The notes: a model not told the origin generated them from the letters alone. Positions 24,385 to 32,085 are shown, numbered from the stretch's first letter. The stretch is 38,339 nucleotides of DNA from Propionivibrio sp. (GCA_029975435.1 JARKPC010000166.1:1-38339); one strand, 5' to 3'. Numbers and translations: made by a program.

Positions 24385-25575
24385 ATGGCGACGGGCGGCG
24401 AACCACGGCGCGGTGGTCCTATGGTGCTGTCGGCGCTGTTCGACGATGCGCTGCAGAACCTGGCGAAGGCGCAAGGCACCGCGCCAGCCTGTGACGGTTT
24501 CCTGTATAGCGGCAATCGCCATGAAAGTGTGCCGCGCGCGCTGTTTCTCGACCGGTGCCTGACGCCGCTGGAGCGCAATGCCTGGCAGGTGTTCCGCCTC
24601 CAGCTCAACGACGACGGCGTGACGGCCTTTCCGACCTATGACCAGCTTCGGCCCTACCTGGCGTCGATGCCGTGCGGAGCGCAGGCCTCGCACGAGACCG
24701 TCGCGCGCGCCTTGACGCTGCTGCGCCTGACGCGCTGGCTCAGCTTGGTGCGCCGTCGCCGCGACCGCAAGACCGGCCGCATTATGGGCAACCTCTATGT
24801 CCTGCACGACCAACCGCTGACACCCTTCGAGGCAATGCAGCTTGACCCCGACTATCTGGGCCTAGTGAGCCAGGCCCTCACCCATGCCGCCAAGGCAGTA
24901 CAGATCGTCGGCATGCACACGCTGAAGGAAATTGCCGAAGACCCAATGCTCAGCGGTCGCACGCTGCCAACGCGCTTGCAGGTGCTGGCGCAGCAGATGG
25001 CCGTGCATGATTGGACGACAGCGAATTATCCACAGGAGGGTGTCGAATACCATTCCGAAGAAGGGCAGGAAGCCCTTCTTCGGAATGGAGAACGCCGGTC
25101 TTCGGAATCCGAAGTCGGGCCGAAACCCGCGCCGGATGGCTCACTTCGGATTCCGAAGGAGGACCGTACAGTACGTAAGGACCGTATTGATGAAGTACGT
25201 ACAATACCGCACGCGAAGGCACTGCAGAACCTGCGACTGCCCGAGCGCTTCCTGCGTTTGAAGGAAGAACAGCAGGCCGGCGCACTGATCGCTTTGCAGC
25301 AGGTGGATGAGACTCAGCGGCAGGCGGTGCTCGACGAGTGGGCAGCACGCTGCCGCAGCAGCACGGTGCGAAACCCGGCCGGCTACCTGTTCGGCATCAT
25401 CCAGAAAGCGATTCGCGGAGAGTTCAAGGCATGGGCGGGCGAAGGCGGGTCAGCGCCGCCACTGACTCGAACCACGACGCTTGCACCGTCATCACCCCCT
25501 GCGCCCACCGGCACCAGCCGCGAGGCGGCGCGTGCTTATCTCGCGCAGCTAAGGTCAATACTGAGCGATTCCTAA
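24385..25575 (+). CDS. STY4528-family ICE replication protein
   Basis: 396 residues. The N-terminal 190 residues are the conserved part of STY4528-type pathogenicity-island replication proteins: a winged-helix-like region with FLDRCLTPLERNAWQVFRLQLNDDGVTAFPTYDQLRPYL, ASHETVARALTLLRLTRWLSLV and a GRIMGNLYVLHD wing. Residues about 215-275 are a low-complexity charged linker, and the C-terminal part (ALQNLRLPERFLRLKEEQ to the end) is a second domain with a NPAGYLFGIIQKAIRGEF block. The DNA encoding the linker is packed with palindromes and a DnaA box (see 25026-25208), so the gene may carry its own origin. No strong Shine-Dalgarno precedes the ATG; coupling to the preceding gene is likely. Confidence 0.85.
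   Translation: MATGGEPRRGGPMVLSALFDDALQNLAKAQGTAPACDGFLYSGNRHESVPRALFLDRCLTPLERNAWQVFRLQLNDDGVTAFPTYDQLRPYLASMPCGAQASHETVARALTLLRLTRWLSLVRRRRDRKTGRIMGNLYVLHDQPLTPFEAMQLDPDYLGLVSQALTHAAKAVQIVGMHTLKEIAEDPMLSGRTLPTRLQVLAQQMAVHDWTTANYPQEGVEYHSEEGQEALLRNGERRSSESEVGPKPAPDGSLRIPKEDRTVRKDRIDEVRTIPHAKALQNLRLPERFLRLKEEQQAGALIALQQVDETQRQAVLDEWAARCRSSTVRNPAGYLFGIIQKAIRGEFKAWAGEGGSAPPLTRTTTLAPSSPPAPTGTSREAARAYLAQLRSILSDS
25026..25208. other. Candidate replication origin inside the STY4528 gene
   Basis: An exact consensus DnaA box TTATCCACA (25026-25034) is followed by three palindromes built from one heptamer, CTTCGGA/TCCGAAG, which occurs at 25054, 25078, 25100, 25108, 25144 and 25152. The first pair lies in a perfect 17-base inverted repeat (25050-25066 with 25072-25088); the other two are 15-base palindromes centred on 25107 and 25151. 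Next comes an AT-richer stretch (25161-25208) with GGACCGTA twice (25161, 25179) and GTACGTA repeats. DnaA box, iterons and AT-rich tract is the usual layout of a theta origin. Function is inferred. Confidence 0.5.
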
Positions 25576-25585
25576 CCAAAGCGCT

Positions 25586-25598
25586 ATCCCCAGGGGAT
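25586..25598. repeat. Palindrome ATCCCC-A-GGGGAT
   Basis: A 13-base palindrome ten bases after the STY4528 stop. The same core, with T at the centre, lies inside a 31-base palindrome at 27464-27494 after ssb. It may be an operator or a terminator stem; there is no following T-run. Confidence 0.45.
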
Positions 25599-25691
25599 GG
25601 GCAGCACAGGAAGCCTTCCGCAGCAAGTAAACCGGGCGGACACCGGAGGCGGTTTGTTGACTGACAGCCTTCCGGCCGCTGCCGATGCTGG

Positions 25692-25716
25692 CGACTCGTT
25701 CATTCACTGCGAGTCG
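25692..25716 (+). promoter_or_regulatory. Hairpin directly before the PFL_4669 start codon
   Basis: CGACTCG (25692-25698) pairs with CGAGTCG (25710-25716) around an 11-base loop, ending six bases before the ATG at 25722. No Shine-Dalgarno is free between hairpin and ATG; the only purine-rich GAG is in the stem. Translation of the next gene may be structure-controlled. Confidence 0.45.
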
Positions 25717-25721
25717 TCTCC

Positions 25722-26489
25722 ATGACCAACGAACCCCTGCAACTGAATCTCGGATCGCTGCGCAGCGCGATGTCGCTGACGCTGCATACCCACCACGCAT
25801 CGCGCATCTGGCACGGCCGCGCACCGGCCGAGGGGCGCCCCGGCATCATCGGCCTCAACGGCTACATCAGCGTGATGAACAAGATGAAGCGTGGTGCGGA
25901 GCAGGACGATCCTTACTCGGATTGGTGGATGCTTCGTATTGAGGACAAGCTGACCGATACCAAGACCCGCTTGCAGACCTTGCGCGAACAGGTGGATCAG
26001 GCATTGGCCGACGTCCCGCCAGCGTTGTCTTTGGGCGAGAACATGAACATGCAGCCGATAAAGCTGCCACTTTTCGTCAACGCGCAGCTTGGCTTCATGG
26101 CGGTGTACCTGCTGGCTGACTACGACGACCTCGCGCGCAAGCTGATCCTGGCGCACCACACGGCGCTGATCGACCGCAGCACACTGGAGCGGTGGCTTAA
26201 CGACGGCGCACATGCGCTGCGCAGCCTGTTCTCGTTGGCCCAGCAATACCGCTACTCTGGCACAACGCGTGACGACTTCGCGGCGAAGAACGCGGCGGCG
26301 CGGGCGGCGCTGGAGAAATTCGGCGAGCTGCCGCAGGACGTGCTCGAAGGCGCCCTCCGCTCGCGCTTTGCGCCACCTGTCGCACGGCGGGGGAACCGGC
26401 CCGAGGCACCGATCACGGAAGCCTTAGAATCAGGGATCGCGGGTGGCGCAGCCGACACCGCAGAGCAAGACGAAGGTGCCAAGGCATGA
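25722..26489 (+). CDS. PFL_4669-family ICE protein
   Basis: 255 residues. It matches the ICE family known as PFL_4669 (TIGR03761): LGSLRSAMSLTLHTHHASRIWHGR at the start, GRPGIIGLNGYISVMNKMKRGAEQDDPYSDWWMLRIEDKL, and the KLPLFVNAQLGFMAVYLLADYDDLARKLILAHHTALI block. The last 40 residues are low-complexity and acidic. The biochemical role is unknown; it always travels with the ICE replication genes, so a DNA-metabolism role is likely. Its stop overlaps the next ATG by four bases. The start lacks a free Shine-Dalgarno and follows a hairpin. Confidence 0.82.
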   Translation: MTNEPLQLNLGSLRSAMSLTLHTHHASRIWHGRAPAEGRPGIIGLNGYISVMNKMKRGAEQDDPYSDWWMLRIEDKLTDTKTRLQTLREQVDQALADVPPALSLGENMNMQPIKLPLFVNAQLGFMAVYLLADYDDLARKLILAHHTALIDRSTLERWLNDGAHALRSLFSLAQQYRYSGTTRDDFAAKNAAARAALEKFGELPQDVLEGALRSRFAPPVARRGNRPEAPITEALESGIAGGAADTAEQDEGAKA

Positions 26490-27034
26490 CGGCAGCGTTC
26501 TTTTCCGGTCGTCCTGAGCGCTTCATCGCGTTGGGACAGGCGGACTTCCAGCGGCTGGAACATGCTGGCTACCTAAAAGGCCTTTTTCAACCTTTTAAAG
26601 GTAAGGGGAGTCTGGAGACCTGGGCCAGCCAATGCATATCGCTGCGCGACGAACTGATTGCTCTGGCTCTGCGACAGGTGTTGCCACAGGCACGGGCCTA
26701 TCCCTTCAACCTGCTCGACGTGCAACTGGCTCAGCAGACGACTGGCGCAGGGACGACCTTCTTACGCTGGCGCAACCTCGACCGCTCGTCCATGGGCGTG
26801 GCCTTGTGGGAATCGCTGCTTGATCACTCCGCAACACCTGCCTCGCTGATCGACGACCTGTATGCGATGGAACTGCAGCGAATCGTGGTGAACATGCAGC
26901 TCAGCCTGACCCACAGCATCGCCCGCCTCGCCCTGGAATGCGCCAGCAGAATGGAACAGGCCGAGGCGACTTATCTGCGGCGTACCCAAGGGCACGCCGC
27001 ATCCATTCCCACCACCTCCAAGGAGTCATCATGA
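26486..27034 (+). CDS. DUF3158-family ICE protein, positional equivalent of InrR
   Basis: 182 residues, overlapping the PFL_4669 gene as ATGA and ssb by four bases. The family pattern is ADFQRLEHAGYLKGLFQPFKGKGSLETWA near the start and TTFLRWRNLDRSSMGVALWESLL in the middle. In ICEclc the gene directly before ssb is inrR, needed for full expression of the integrase promoter; this gene holds the same place, which suggests but does not prove the same role. No helix-turn-helix is obvious. A short inverted repeat AAAAGGCC/GGTTTTTC-like tract (AAAGGCCTTTTTCAACCTTTTAAAGG, about 26574-26600) lies within it. Confidence 0.8.
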   Translation: MTAAFFSGRPERFIALGQADFQRLEHAGYLKGLFQPFKGKGSLETWASQCISLRDELIALALRQVLPQARAYPFNLLDVQLAQQTTGAGTTFLRWRNLDRSSMGVALWESLLDHSATPASLIDDLYAMELQRIVVNMQLSLTHSIARLALECASRMEQAEATYLRRTQGHAASIPTTSKESS

Positions 27035-27414
27035 GCACGCACTTCGTCGGCGAGGGCAACATCGGTTCTGCGCCGGAGTACCGCGAATTCCCCAACGGCA
27101 ACGACGAACCGCGCAGGCTGCTGCGCCTCAACGTCTATTTCGACAATCCCATCCCAAAGAAGGACGGCGAATACGAGGACCGCGGCGGCTTCTGGGCGCC
27201 TGTGGAGCTGTGGCATCGCGATGCTGAGCACTGGCAGTCGCTGTACCAGAAAGGCATGCGCATTCTGGTTGAAGGCCGCACCGTGCGCGATGAATGGGAA
27301 GATGCCGATGAAAACGAGCGCGTCACCTTCAAGATCGAGGCTCGGCGCGTCGGCATCCTGCCGTATCGCATCGACGCGGTGACGCTCGGCGCCAAGCCGA
27401 CCGGGGGCCAGTGA
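27031..27414 (+). CDS. ssb: ICE single-stranded DNA-binding protein
   Basis: 127 residues from the ATG at 27031, six bases after AAGGAG. It is a short OB-fold SSB: THFVGEGNIGSAPEYREFPNGNDEPRRLLRLNVYFDN, then GFWAPVELWHRDAEHWQSLYQKGMRILVEGRTVRDEW and FKIEARRVGILPYRI. It lacks the long linker and acidic tip (DDDIPF) of chromosomal SSB, so it probably does not recruit host repair partners. It likely protects the single strand made in ICE replication or transfer. It follows the DUF3158 gene with overlap. Confidence 0.9.
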   Translation: MSTHFVGEGNIGSAPEYREFPNGNDEPRRLLRLNVYFDNPIPKKDGEYEDRGGFWAPVELWHRDAEHWQSLYQKGMRILVEGRTVRDEWEDADENERVTFKIEARRVGILPYRIDAVTLGAKPTGGQ

Positions 27415-27463
27415 CCATGCATCGCGGGCGGCTGTAGCAACCGTCAAACGCCCGCCATGCACC

Positions 27464-27494
27464 AGTGGAACTATCCCCTGGGGATAGTTCCACT
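27464..27494. repeat. 31-base perfect palindrome between ssb and topB
   Basis: AGTGGAACTATCCCC (27464-27478), a central T, then GGGGATAGTTCCACT (27480-27494). It lies 49 bases after the ssb stop and 203 before topB, in a 283-base gap with no gene. It contains the ATCCCC-N-GGGGAT core also found at 25586. It could be a regulator-binding site or cruciform; without a T-run it is a poor rho-independent terminator. Confidence 0.6.
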
Positions 27495-27697
27495 GAGATC
27501 CACCGAGTTCCAGCCGCCCTCCCGACACGAATCTCACTCCCCCCATACCGCCTCGATCCGTGCATATCGCTGCGGCAACCATTTCCCCGCCGATCACAAA
27601 TCGGTGTCCATGCCGTCCGGCTTCCTTGCTGCCCGTCTCAACTGGCCTGGTCATGCTGTCGCTCACCTGATGAACCGCACATTCCCGAGGAGGCTTC

Positions 27698-29713
27698 ATG
27701 CGTGTGTTCCTGTGCGAGAAGCCTTCGCAAGGCAAGGACATCGCCCGTGTGCTGGGGGCCGGCCAGCGCAGTTCCGGCTGCTACAGCGGCGTGGGTATCG
27801 TCGTGACCTGGTGCATCGGTCATCTGGTCGAAGCGGTTCCGCCCGAAGGCTACGGCGAGCAGTACAAGCGCTGGGCCATCGAGCAGCTGCCCATCATTCC
27901 TGAGCGCTGGCGCGTCGAGCCCAAGGCAGCGACCGCCGCGCAGTTCAAGATCGTCACGCAGCTCGTAGGCCAGGCCACAGAGCTGGTGGTCGCCACCGAT
28001 GCCGACCGCGAAGGCGAGATGATTGCCCGCGAGATCATCGAACTGTGCGGCTACCGCGGACCGATCCAGCGCCTGTGGCTGTCAGCGCTCAACGATGCAT
28101 CGATCCGCAAGGCGCTGGGCGCGCTGAAGCCATCGGCCGAGACGCTGCCGCTGTACTACTCGGCCCTGGCCCGCTCGCGTGCCGACTGGCTGATCGGCAT
28201 GAACCTGAGCCGGCTGTTCACCCTGCTCGGACGGCAGGCCGGCTACACCGGGGTGCTGTCGGTGGGTCGGGTGCAGACGCCGACGCTGAAGCTGGTGGTG
28301 GATCGCGACCGCGAGATTGCGAGCTTCGTCTCCGTTCCGTTCTGGGCCGTCGAGGTGATGCTGTCCCATGCGGGGCAGTCCTTCACGGCGAGCTGGACGC
28401 CGCCGCAGGGTTGTACGGACGACGCCGGCCGCTGCCTACAGCAACCGGCCGCCCAGCAGGCCGCGGAACACATACGCGCCGCCGGCAGCGCCCAGGTGGT
28501 GTTGGTCGAGACTGAGCGCGTGCGCGAAGGTCCGCCGCTGCCGTTCGACCTAGGCACGCTGCAAGAGGTGTGTTCCAAGCAGTTGGGGCTGGACGTGCAG
28601 GAGACCCTGGACATTGCCCAGGCGCTGTACGAGACGCACAAGGCAACGACCTATCCGCGCTCGGATTCCGGCTACCTGCCCGAGAGCATGCTGGCCGAGG
28701 TGCCGGCCGTTCTCGACAGCCTGCTCAAGACCGATCCAGCCCTGCACCCCTTGATCAATCACCTGAACCGTAATCAGCGCTCGCGTGCCTGGAACGACGC
28801 CAAAGTCACGGCGCACCACGGCATCATCCCGACGCTGGAACCGGCCAATCTCTCGGCGATGAACGACAAGGAGCTGGCCGTCTACCGACTGATCCGCGCG
28901 CATTACCTGGCGCAGTTCCTGCCGCACCACGAGTTCGACCGGACGGTGGCGCAGCTCGCTTGCGGCGGGCAGTCGCTGCTGGCCGTCGGCAAGCAGATCG
29001 CCGTCGCTGGCTGGCGCCAGGTGATGGCGGAGCCGGAGGAAAACGACGCGGATGGCGACGACGCCCAGCGCAGCCAGATGCTGCCTGCGTTGCGAGCCAG
29101 CTTGTCCTGCCAGCTCGGCAATGTCGATCTGAAGGCGCTGAAGACTCTGCCGCCCAAGCCCTACACGCAGGGCGAGCTGGTCAAGGCCATGAAGGGCGTC
29201 GCAAAACTTGTCACTGACCCCCGCCTGAAGCAGAAGCTCAAGGACACGACGGGCATCGGCACCGAAGCCACGCGCGCCAACATCATCGGCGGCCTGCTTG
29301 GTCGCAGCTATCTGCTGAAGAAGGGCCGCGCCATCCATGCCTCGGATGCCGCCTTCACCTTGATCGACACCGTGCCGGCGGCCATTTCCAACCCAGGTAC
29401 GACAGCAGTCTGGGAGCAGGCGCTGGACATGATCGAGGCCGGCCAGATGACGCTGGACACTTTCATCGCCAGGCAATCCGCCTGGGTAGCTCAACTCGTG
29501 CAGCAATATAGCGGCGCGACGCTCGCCATCAAACTGCCGCCATCTCCCTCCTGCCCACAGTGCGGCGCGCCAATGCGCCAGCGCACCGGCAAGAACGGCG
29601 CTTTCTGGTCGTGTAGCCGCTACCCGGATTGCAAGGGAACGCAACCGGTCGATACCTCGACAGGCAAGCGTGGAGCGCCGCGCAAGCAGCCGGCTTCCCG
29701 CAAGGCGTCCTGA
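27698..29713 (+). CDS. topB: DNA topoisomerase III of the ICE
   Basis: 671 residues. A type IA topoisomerase: toprim domain at the start (CEKPSQGKDIA with the catalytic Glu7, and VVATDADREGEMIA for metal binding), then the cleavage core with SVGRVQTPTL and the active-site Tyr319 in TYPRSDSGYLP, and a GIGTEATRANII block. A C-terminal zinc-ribbon (CPQCGAPMRQRTGKNGAFWSC...YPDC) is complete. It passes single strands and probably resolves replication or transfer intermediates of the ICE. The Shine-Dalgarno GAGGAGG lies about six bases before the ATG. A long gene-free, hairpin-rich stretch follows. Confidence 0.95.
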   Translation: MRVFLCEKPSQGKDIARVLGAGQRSSGCYSGVGIVVTWCIGHLVEAVPPEGYGEQYKRWAIEQLPIIPERWRVEPKAATAAQFKIVTQLVGQATELVVATDADREGEMIAREIIELCGYRGPIQRLWLSALNDASIRKALGALKPSAETLPLYYSALARSRADWLIGMNLSRLFTLLGRQAGYTGVLSVGRVQTPTLKLVVDRDREIASFVSVPFWAVEVMLSHAGQSFTASWTPPQGCTDDAGRCLQQPAAQQAAEHIRAAGSAQVVLVETERVREGPPLPFDLGTLQEVCSKQLGLDVQETLDIAQALYETHKATTYPRSDSGYLPESMLAEVPAVLDSLLKTDPALHPLINHLNRNQRSRAWNDAKVTAHHGIIPTLEPANLSAMNDKELAVYRLIRAHYLAQFLPHHEFDRTVAQLACGGQSLLAVGKQIAVAGWRQVMAEPEENDADGDDAQRSQMLPALRASLSCQLGNVDLKALKTLPPKPYTQGELVKAMKGVAKLVTDPRLKQKLKDTTGIGTEATRANIIGGLLGRSYLLKKGRAIHASDAAFTLIDTVPAAISNPGTTAVWEQALDMIEAGQMTLDTFIARQSAWVAQLVQQYSGATLAIKLPPSPSCPQCGAPMRQRTGKNGAFWSCSRYPDCKGTQPVDTSTGKRGAPRKQPASRKAS

Positions 29714-30197
29714 CGCCGAGGAATCCCTTCGCCACGCCGGCCGTTTCTAGCGGCGGGGCCAACCTCCCGCGCAATGCGGGACTCCCCAGCACACGTCCCC
29801 TTCTGCAACGGTGTGCACGTCTGGCTCCCCAACGACGGGCTTGCGAGACGAGAAGGCCCTTTCTCCGCAAATCGCGTCTGCCGCGGCTCCTTTGATCGAG
29901 ATGCTTCCGTCGATGACGAAGGGTCTCCTGACGCCTGGCGGGCCTGTGTCATAGCGAGCCGTCAGGAGACCCCTCGGGTCGACGGTATTCAGTGCCGGTG
30001 CCCGCCGGCGGAACAATGGGCTCCCTTTGTGCGCGGATGTGTGCCGAAGGATGTCGACCCAAGCCACGACACGGGTCGAGTGCGATTGCTGATGCAGCGA
30101 GCGGCTTTGACGACGGCCGGGACTGCCACAGCCCACAGGTGGTTTCTCTCCTCTCCGGCTGAAGGCTCAAGGGCCTTCGGCCTGTTGGTCTTTGTTT
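29714..30197 (+). ncRNA. Candidate structured RNA after topB
   Basis: A 484-base stretch without a credible gene that is dense in hairpins: CCCGC/GCGGG (29766-29780), GCACAC/GTGTGC (29789-29816), AGACG/CGTCT (29846-29879), a long two-part stem with GGGTCTCCTGACG (29921-29933) pairing with CGTCAGGAGACCC (29960-29972) and CCGTCGA/TCGACGG outside it (29907-29985), GCCGG/CCGGC (29994-30009) and TCGACCC/GGGTCGA (30054-30079). It ends in a terminator-like stem at 30157-30182. The pattern suggests a transcribed structured RNA, but the promoter is not identified and it may be several separate elements. Confidence 0.35.
30157..30197 (+). terminator. Terminator-like hairpin
   Basis: GGCTGAAGG (30157-30165) pairs with CCTTCGGCC (30174-30182), one G-U pair, loop of eight, followed by TGTTGGTCTTTGTTT. 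It would end transcription of the hairpin-rich region after topB, before the first three-copy leader. Confidence 0.55.
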
Positions 30198-30297
30198 GAT
30201 CCTGGTCGGTGTCGCTCAGCCTCAACGCGGCCCTTGTGCAATGCGCAGTCCTCGAAGACGCCAGTGATGCGTCGTCTCCATCCTGCAGTCATGCGCT

Positions 30298-30363
30298 GCT
30301 GACTGCCGTCAGCACCATGCCCAGGCAGCTCCGGTCTTCAAGGTTGCAACGCGGTTCGCCGCG
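30298..30363 (+). repeat. Two-hairpin leader repeat, copy A
   Basis: Hairpin GCTGAC-TGCC-GTCAGC (30298-30313), the conserved CATGCCCAGGCAG (30316-30328), a fixed-length linker with TTCAAG, then hairpin CGCGG-TTCG-CCGCG (30350-30363). The same layout recurs at 32163 and 36605. It lies about 140 bases before the start of the 83-residue gene and just after a terminator, so it probably belongs to a new transcript's 5' leader. A further CGGGAG/CTCCCG hairpin (30444-30462) stands nearer the start codon. Confidence 0.6.
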
Positions 30364-30503
30364 TGGATCGAACCAGTCCGCCTCGCATCACCCACCGCGG
30401 ACAGGCGTCTGCATGACGCCGATGCCGTTCTTGTTCAACCCTTCGGGAGGTATCCGCTCCCGTCTGGGTGTGGGGCTCCCGGTCCTTCAACCAGGAGAAC
30501 CCC

Positions 30504-30755
30504 ATGTCCCTTGCATCCGCATCGACGCCATTGAGTGCCGTACAGGCCCGTGCCGAAGCCATTGGCTATCTGGCCCCGGCCTGCACCGGCAAGCGCCTGC
30601 CTCTGCAGGTGCGCCACTGCGCCGCCGGCAACTACATCGGCACCGCCGATGAAGACGGACCGGTGTCCCGAGAGTCCGTCGAGCACTTCCGCTCGCAGCA
30701 CGCCGCCGACCACGCCCTGGCAACAGGCCGCTGGCAGCAACGCATCCACCCCTGA
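30504..30755 (+). CDS. Small ICE protein of unknown function
   Basis: 83 residues from the ATG at 30504, with CAGGAG about eight bases before it. I do not recognise the family. It is soluble, with an RLPLQVRHCAAGNYIGTADEDGPVSRESVEHFRS middle that could form a small beta-sheet plus helix, and no cysteine cluster or membrane segment. Codon use matches the ICE backbone. It is the first gene after leader copy A and is followed 24 bases later by the 130-residue gene, so the two are probably co-transcribed. Confidence 0.65.
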   Translation: MSLASASTPLSAVQARAEAIGYLAPACTGKRLPLQVRHCAAGNYIGTADEDGPVSRESVEHFRSQHAADHALATGRWQQRIHP

Positions 30756-30779
30756 CGTCCACTCACCAGGAGCCATTTC

Positions 30780-31172
30780 ATGAACCAGTCCTTGCCCCAA
30801 GACGTACTTGATCAGATTGCCGCGGAAGAACGGCACTTCGCCGTAGCCCCGCAGGCCTTTTTCGCGGCGTGGAAGCGCGGAGCGGAAATCGCCGGCCCCG
30901 AATGGTTCGGCGACGGCACGACCGAAGGCCTGCAGCGCGCCACCAGCAAGTGGGATCTGCGCCCCAAGGTGCTGTTGCTCAACGACGCACTGAATGTCCT
31001 TAGCGGCGGCCAGCGCATGTTCCTGTCCGCGATGGTGAGCTTCTACAACGCCCGCGAGGGTGGCGCGATGCTCAAGCGTTGCGGATTCGAGGGGCTTTCC
31101 GATCTGGGAAGTCTCGATCTGGAGCGCCGTAAGGTCATTGCCGATCTTGCGCTGAACTACGGCGGTTGGTGA
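30780..31172 (+). CDS. ICE protein of unknown function
   Basis: 130 residues. The ATG at 30780 follows CAGGAG about eight bases away. The protein looks alpha-helical and soluble: EERHFAVAPQAFFAAWKRGAEIAGPEWFGD at the start, then LLLNDALNVLSGGQRMFLSAMVSFYNAREGGAMLKRCGFEGLSDLGSLDLERRKVIADL. No catalytic motif is visible. The repeating helical character suggests a protein-binding role, but this is only a guess. A hairpin-containing 165-base gap separates it from the next gene. Confidence 0.68.
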   Translation: MNQSLPQDVLDQIAAEERHFAVAPQAFFAAWKRGAEIAGPEWFGDGTTEGLQRATSKWDLRPKVLLLNDALNVLSGGQRMFLSAMVSFYNAREGGAMLKRCGFEGLSDLGSLDLERRKVIADLALNYGGW

Positions 31173-31215
31173 CGCCGATCCGCTTGTTCTCCACCTGATC
31201 CTTTTTTCCACCCAC

Positions 31216-31251
31216 GAGGGACATGCGCCTCCATTCGAGGTCGTGTCCCTC
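31216..31251 (+). promoter_or_regulatory. Nested hairpin in the leader of the 237-residue gene
   Basis: GAGGGACA (31216-31223) pairs with TGTCCCTC (31244-31251), enclosing CCTC/GAGG (31228-31231 / 31237-31240). A second hairpin CTGGGG/CCCCAG lies at 31281-31298. Both precede the start codon at 31338 and fit the habit of hairpins before genes in this part of the ICE. Confidence 0.5.
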
Positions 31252-31337
31252 ACTGTTCTCAACATCTCTTCAACCACCCGCTGGGGCTTGCTCCCCAGCC
31301 GGGGAATGGGCTCTACTTCCTCTGATGGAGAAATCCC

Positions 31338-32051
31338 ATGTCCCCTGATTCCAACCCTTTCCTCCGCGGCTACCAGAACCTGCGCATCGACCGCTCCCTG
31401 TGCATCACCTTCGAGAACGACTACCCTCCGGTCTGGCGCCCGCTGCATCCCAGCCAGGTGCATCTGCCCGATGACCAGGTTGCGCTCTTCCCCTGCGTCT
31501 TCAATAACGATTTCGCCTTGGTCACCGAAGGCCAGGACATTCCCGAAGACCTGGACGCCCAGTGCCAGACCGAGGGCGTAGTGCGTACCGTGGTCTACGC
31601 CGTCAGCGGTGACGACTTCGGCCAGCCAGTGCACGTCGGCGACACCTACTCGGAGGAGGCCGCGCGGGAAGTCGTGCGGCGGCTGAGCTTCGAGACGGGC
31701 TTCTACAGCCGGTGCTGGGAAATCAGCAGTGCCCATCTCACGTCCGAGGCGGGCCGCTTACTCGCCGAACTGGCGGACATCGCCACGCCGAGCGGCTTTC
31801 CATTCGTCGCCTTCCGCATCCCGTACAACCCAGCGATCGGTGTGAAGCTGATCGCCACCCCCTGGACGGATGCGGACCTGCAGCATGTCGAGGGCATTTC
31901 CGCTGAAGCGCTGCGGCAGAAACATCGGGCCAAGGGTATGCCGGAGCCCCTCGTGGAGGTATTGCACCTGGCTGCGCTTGCTGACGTTCGCATGCTGGTG
32001 TTCGATGCCGATGCGCCGGTGCTGGACGGATTGCCCTTGTACGACGAGTAG
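31338..32051 (+). CDS. ICE protein, probably DUF5983 family
   Basis: 237 residues. The ending LAALADVRMLVFDADAPVLDGLPLYDE resembles the DUF5983 tail (RMLVFD...LDGLP.YD) found in ICE backbones; the rest, including FETGFYSRCWEISSAHLTSEAGRLLAEL and FPFVAFRIPYNPAIGVKLIATPWTDADL, is soluble and without catalytic motifs. Function unknown. The Shine-Dalgarno is weak (GGAGAAA). It ends just before a clear terminator, so it is probably the last gene of the unit that begins after copy A. Confidence 0.68.
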   Translation: MSPDSNPFLRGYQNLRIDRSLCITFENDYPPVWRPLHPSQVHLPDDQVALFPCVFNNDFALVTEGQDIPEDLDAQCQTEGVVRTVVYAVSGDDFGQPVHVGDTYSEEAAREVVRRLSFETGFYSRCWEISSAHLTSEAGRLLAELADIATPSGFPFVAFRIPYNPAIGVKLIATPWTDADLQHVEGISAEALRQKHRAKGMPEPLVEVLHLAALADVRMLVFDADAPVLDGLPLYDE

Positions 32052-32058
32052 CACCTTC

Positions 32059-32085
32059 GAGCCCTCATGCGGGGCTCTTCTTTTT
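32059..32085 (+). terminator. Rho-independent terminator
   Basis: GAGCCC (32059-32064) pairs with GGGCTC (32072-32077) around TCATGCG and is followed by TTCTTTTT. It lies eight bases after the 237-residue gene and just upstream of leader copy B, implying that copy B starts a separate transcript or acts behind an attenuator. Confidence 0.75.

Noticed and set aside
27465..27806. Frames between ssb and topB
   Set aside because: They run through the 31-base palindrome and into topB in another frame; no ribosome-binding site or domain.
29774..30199. 141-codon frame in the tract after topB
   Set aside because: It spans several strong hairpins and the terminator, has cysteine- and arginine-rich random-like sequence and no ribosome-binding site.
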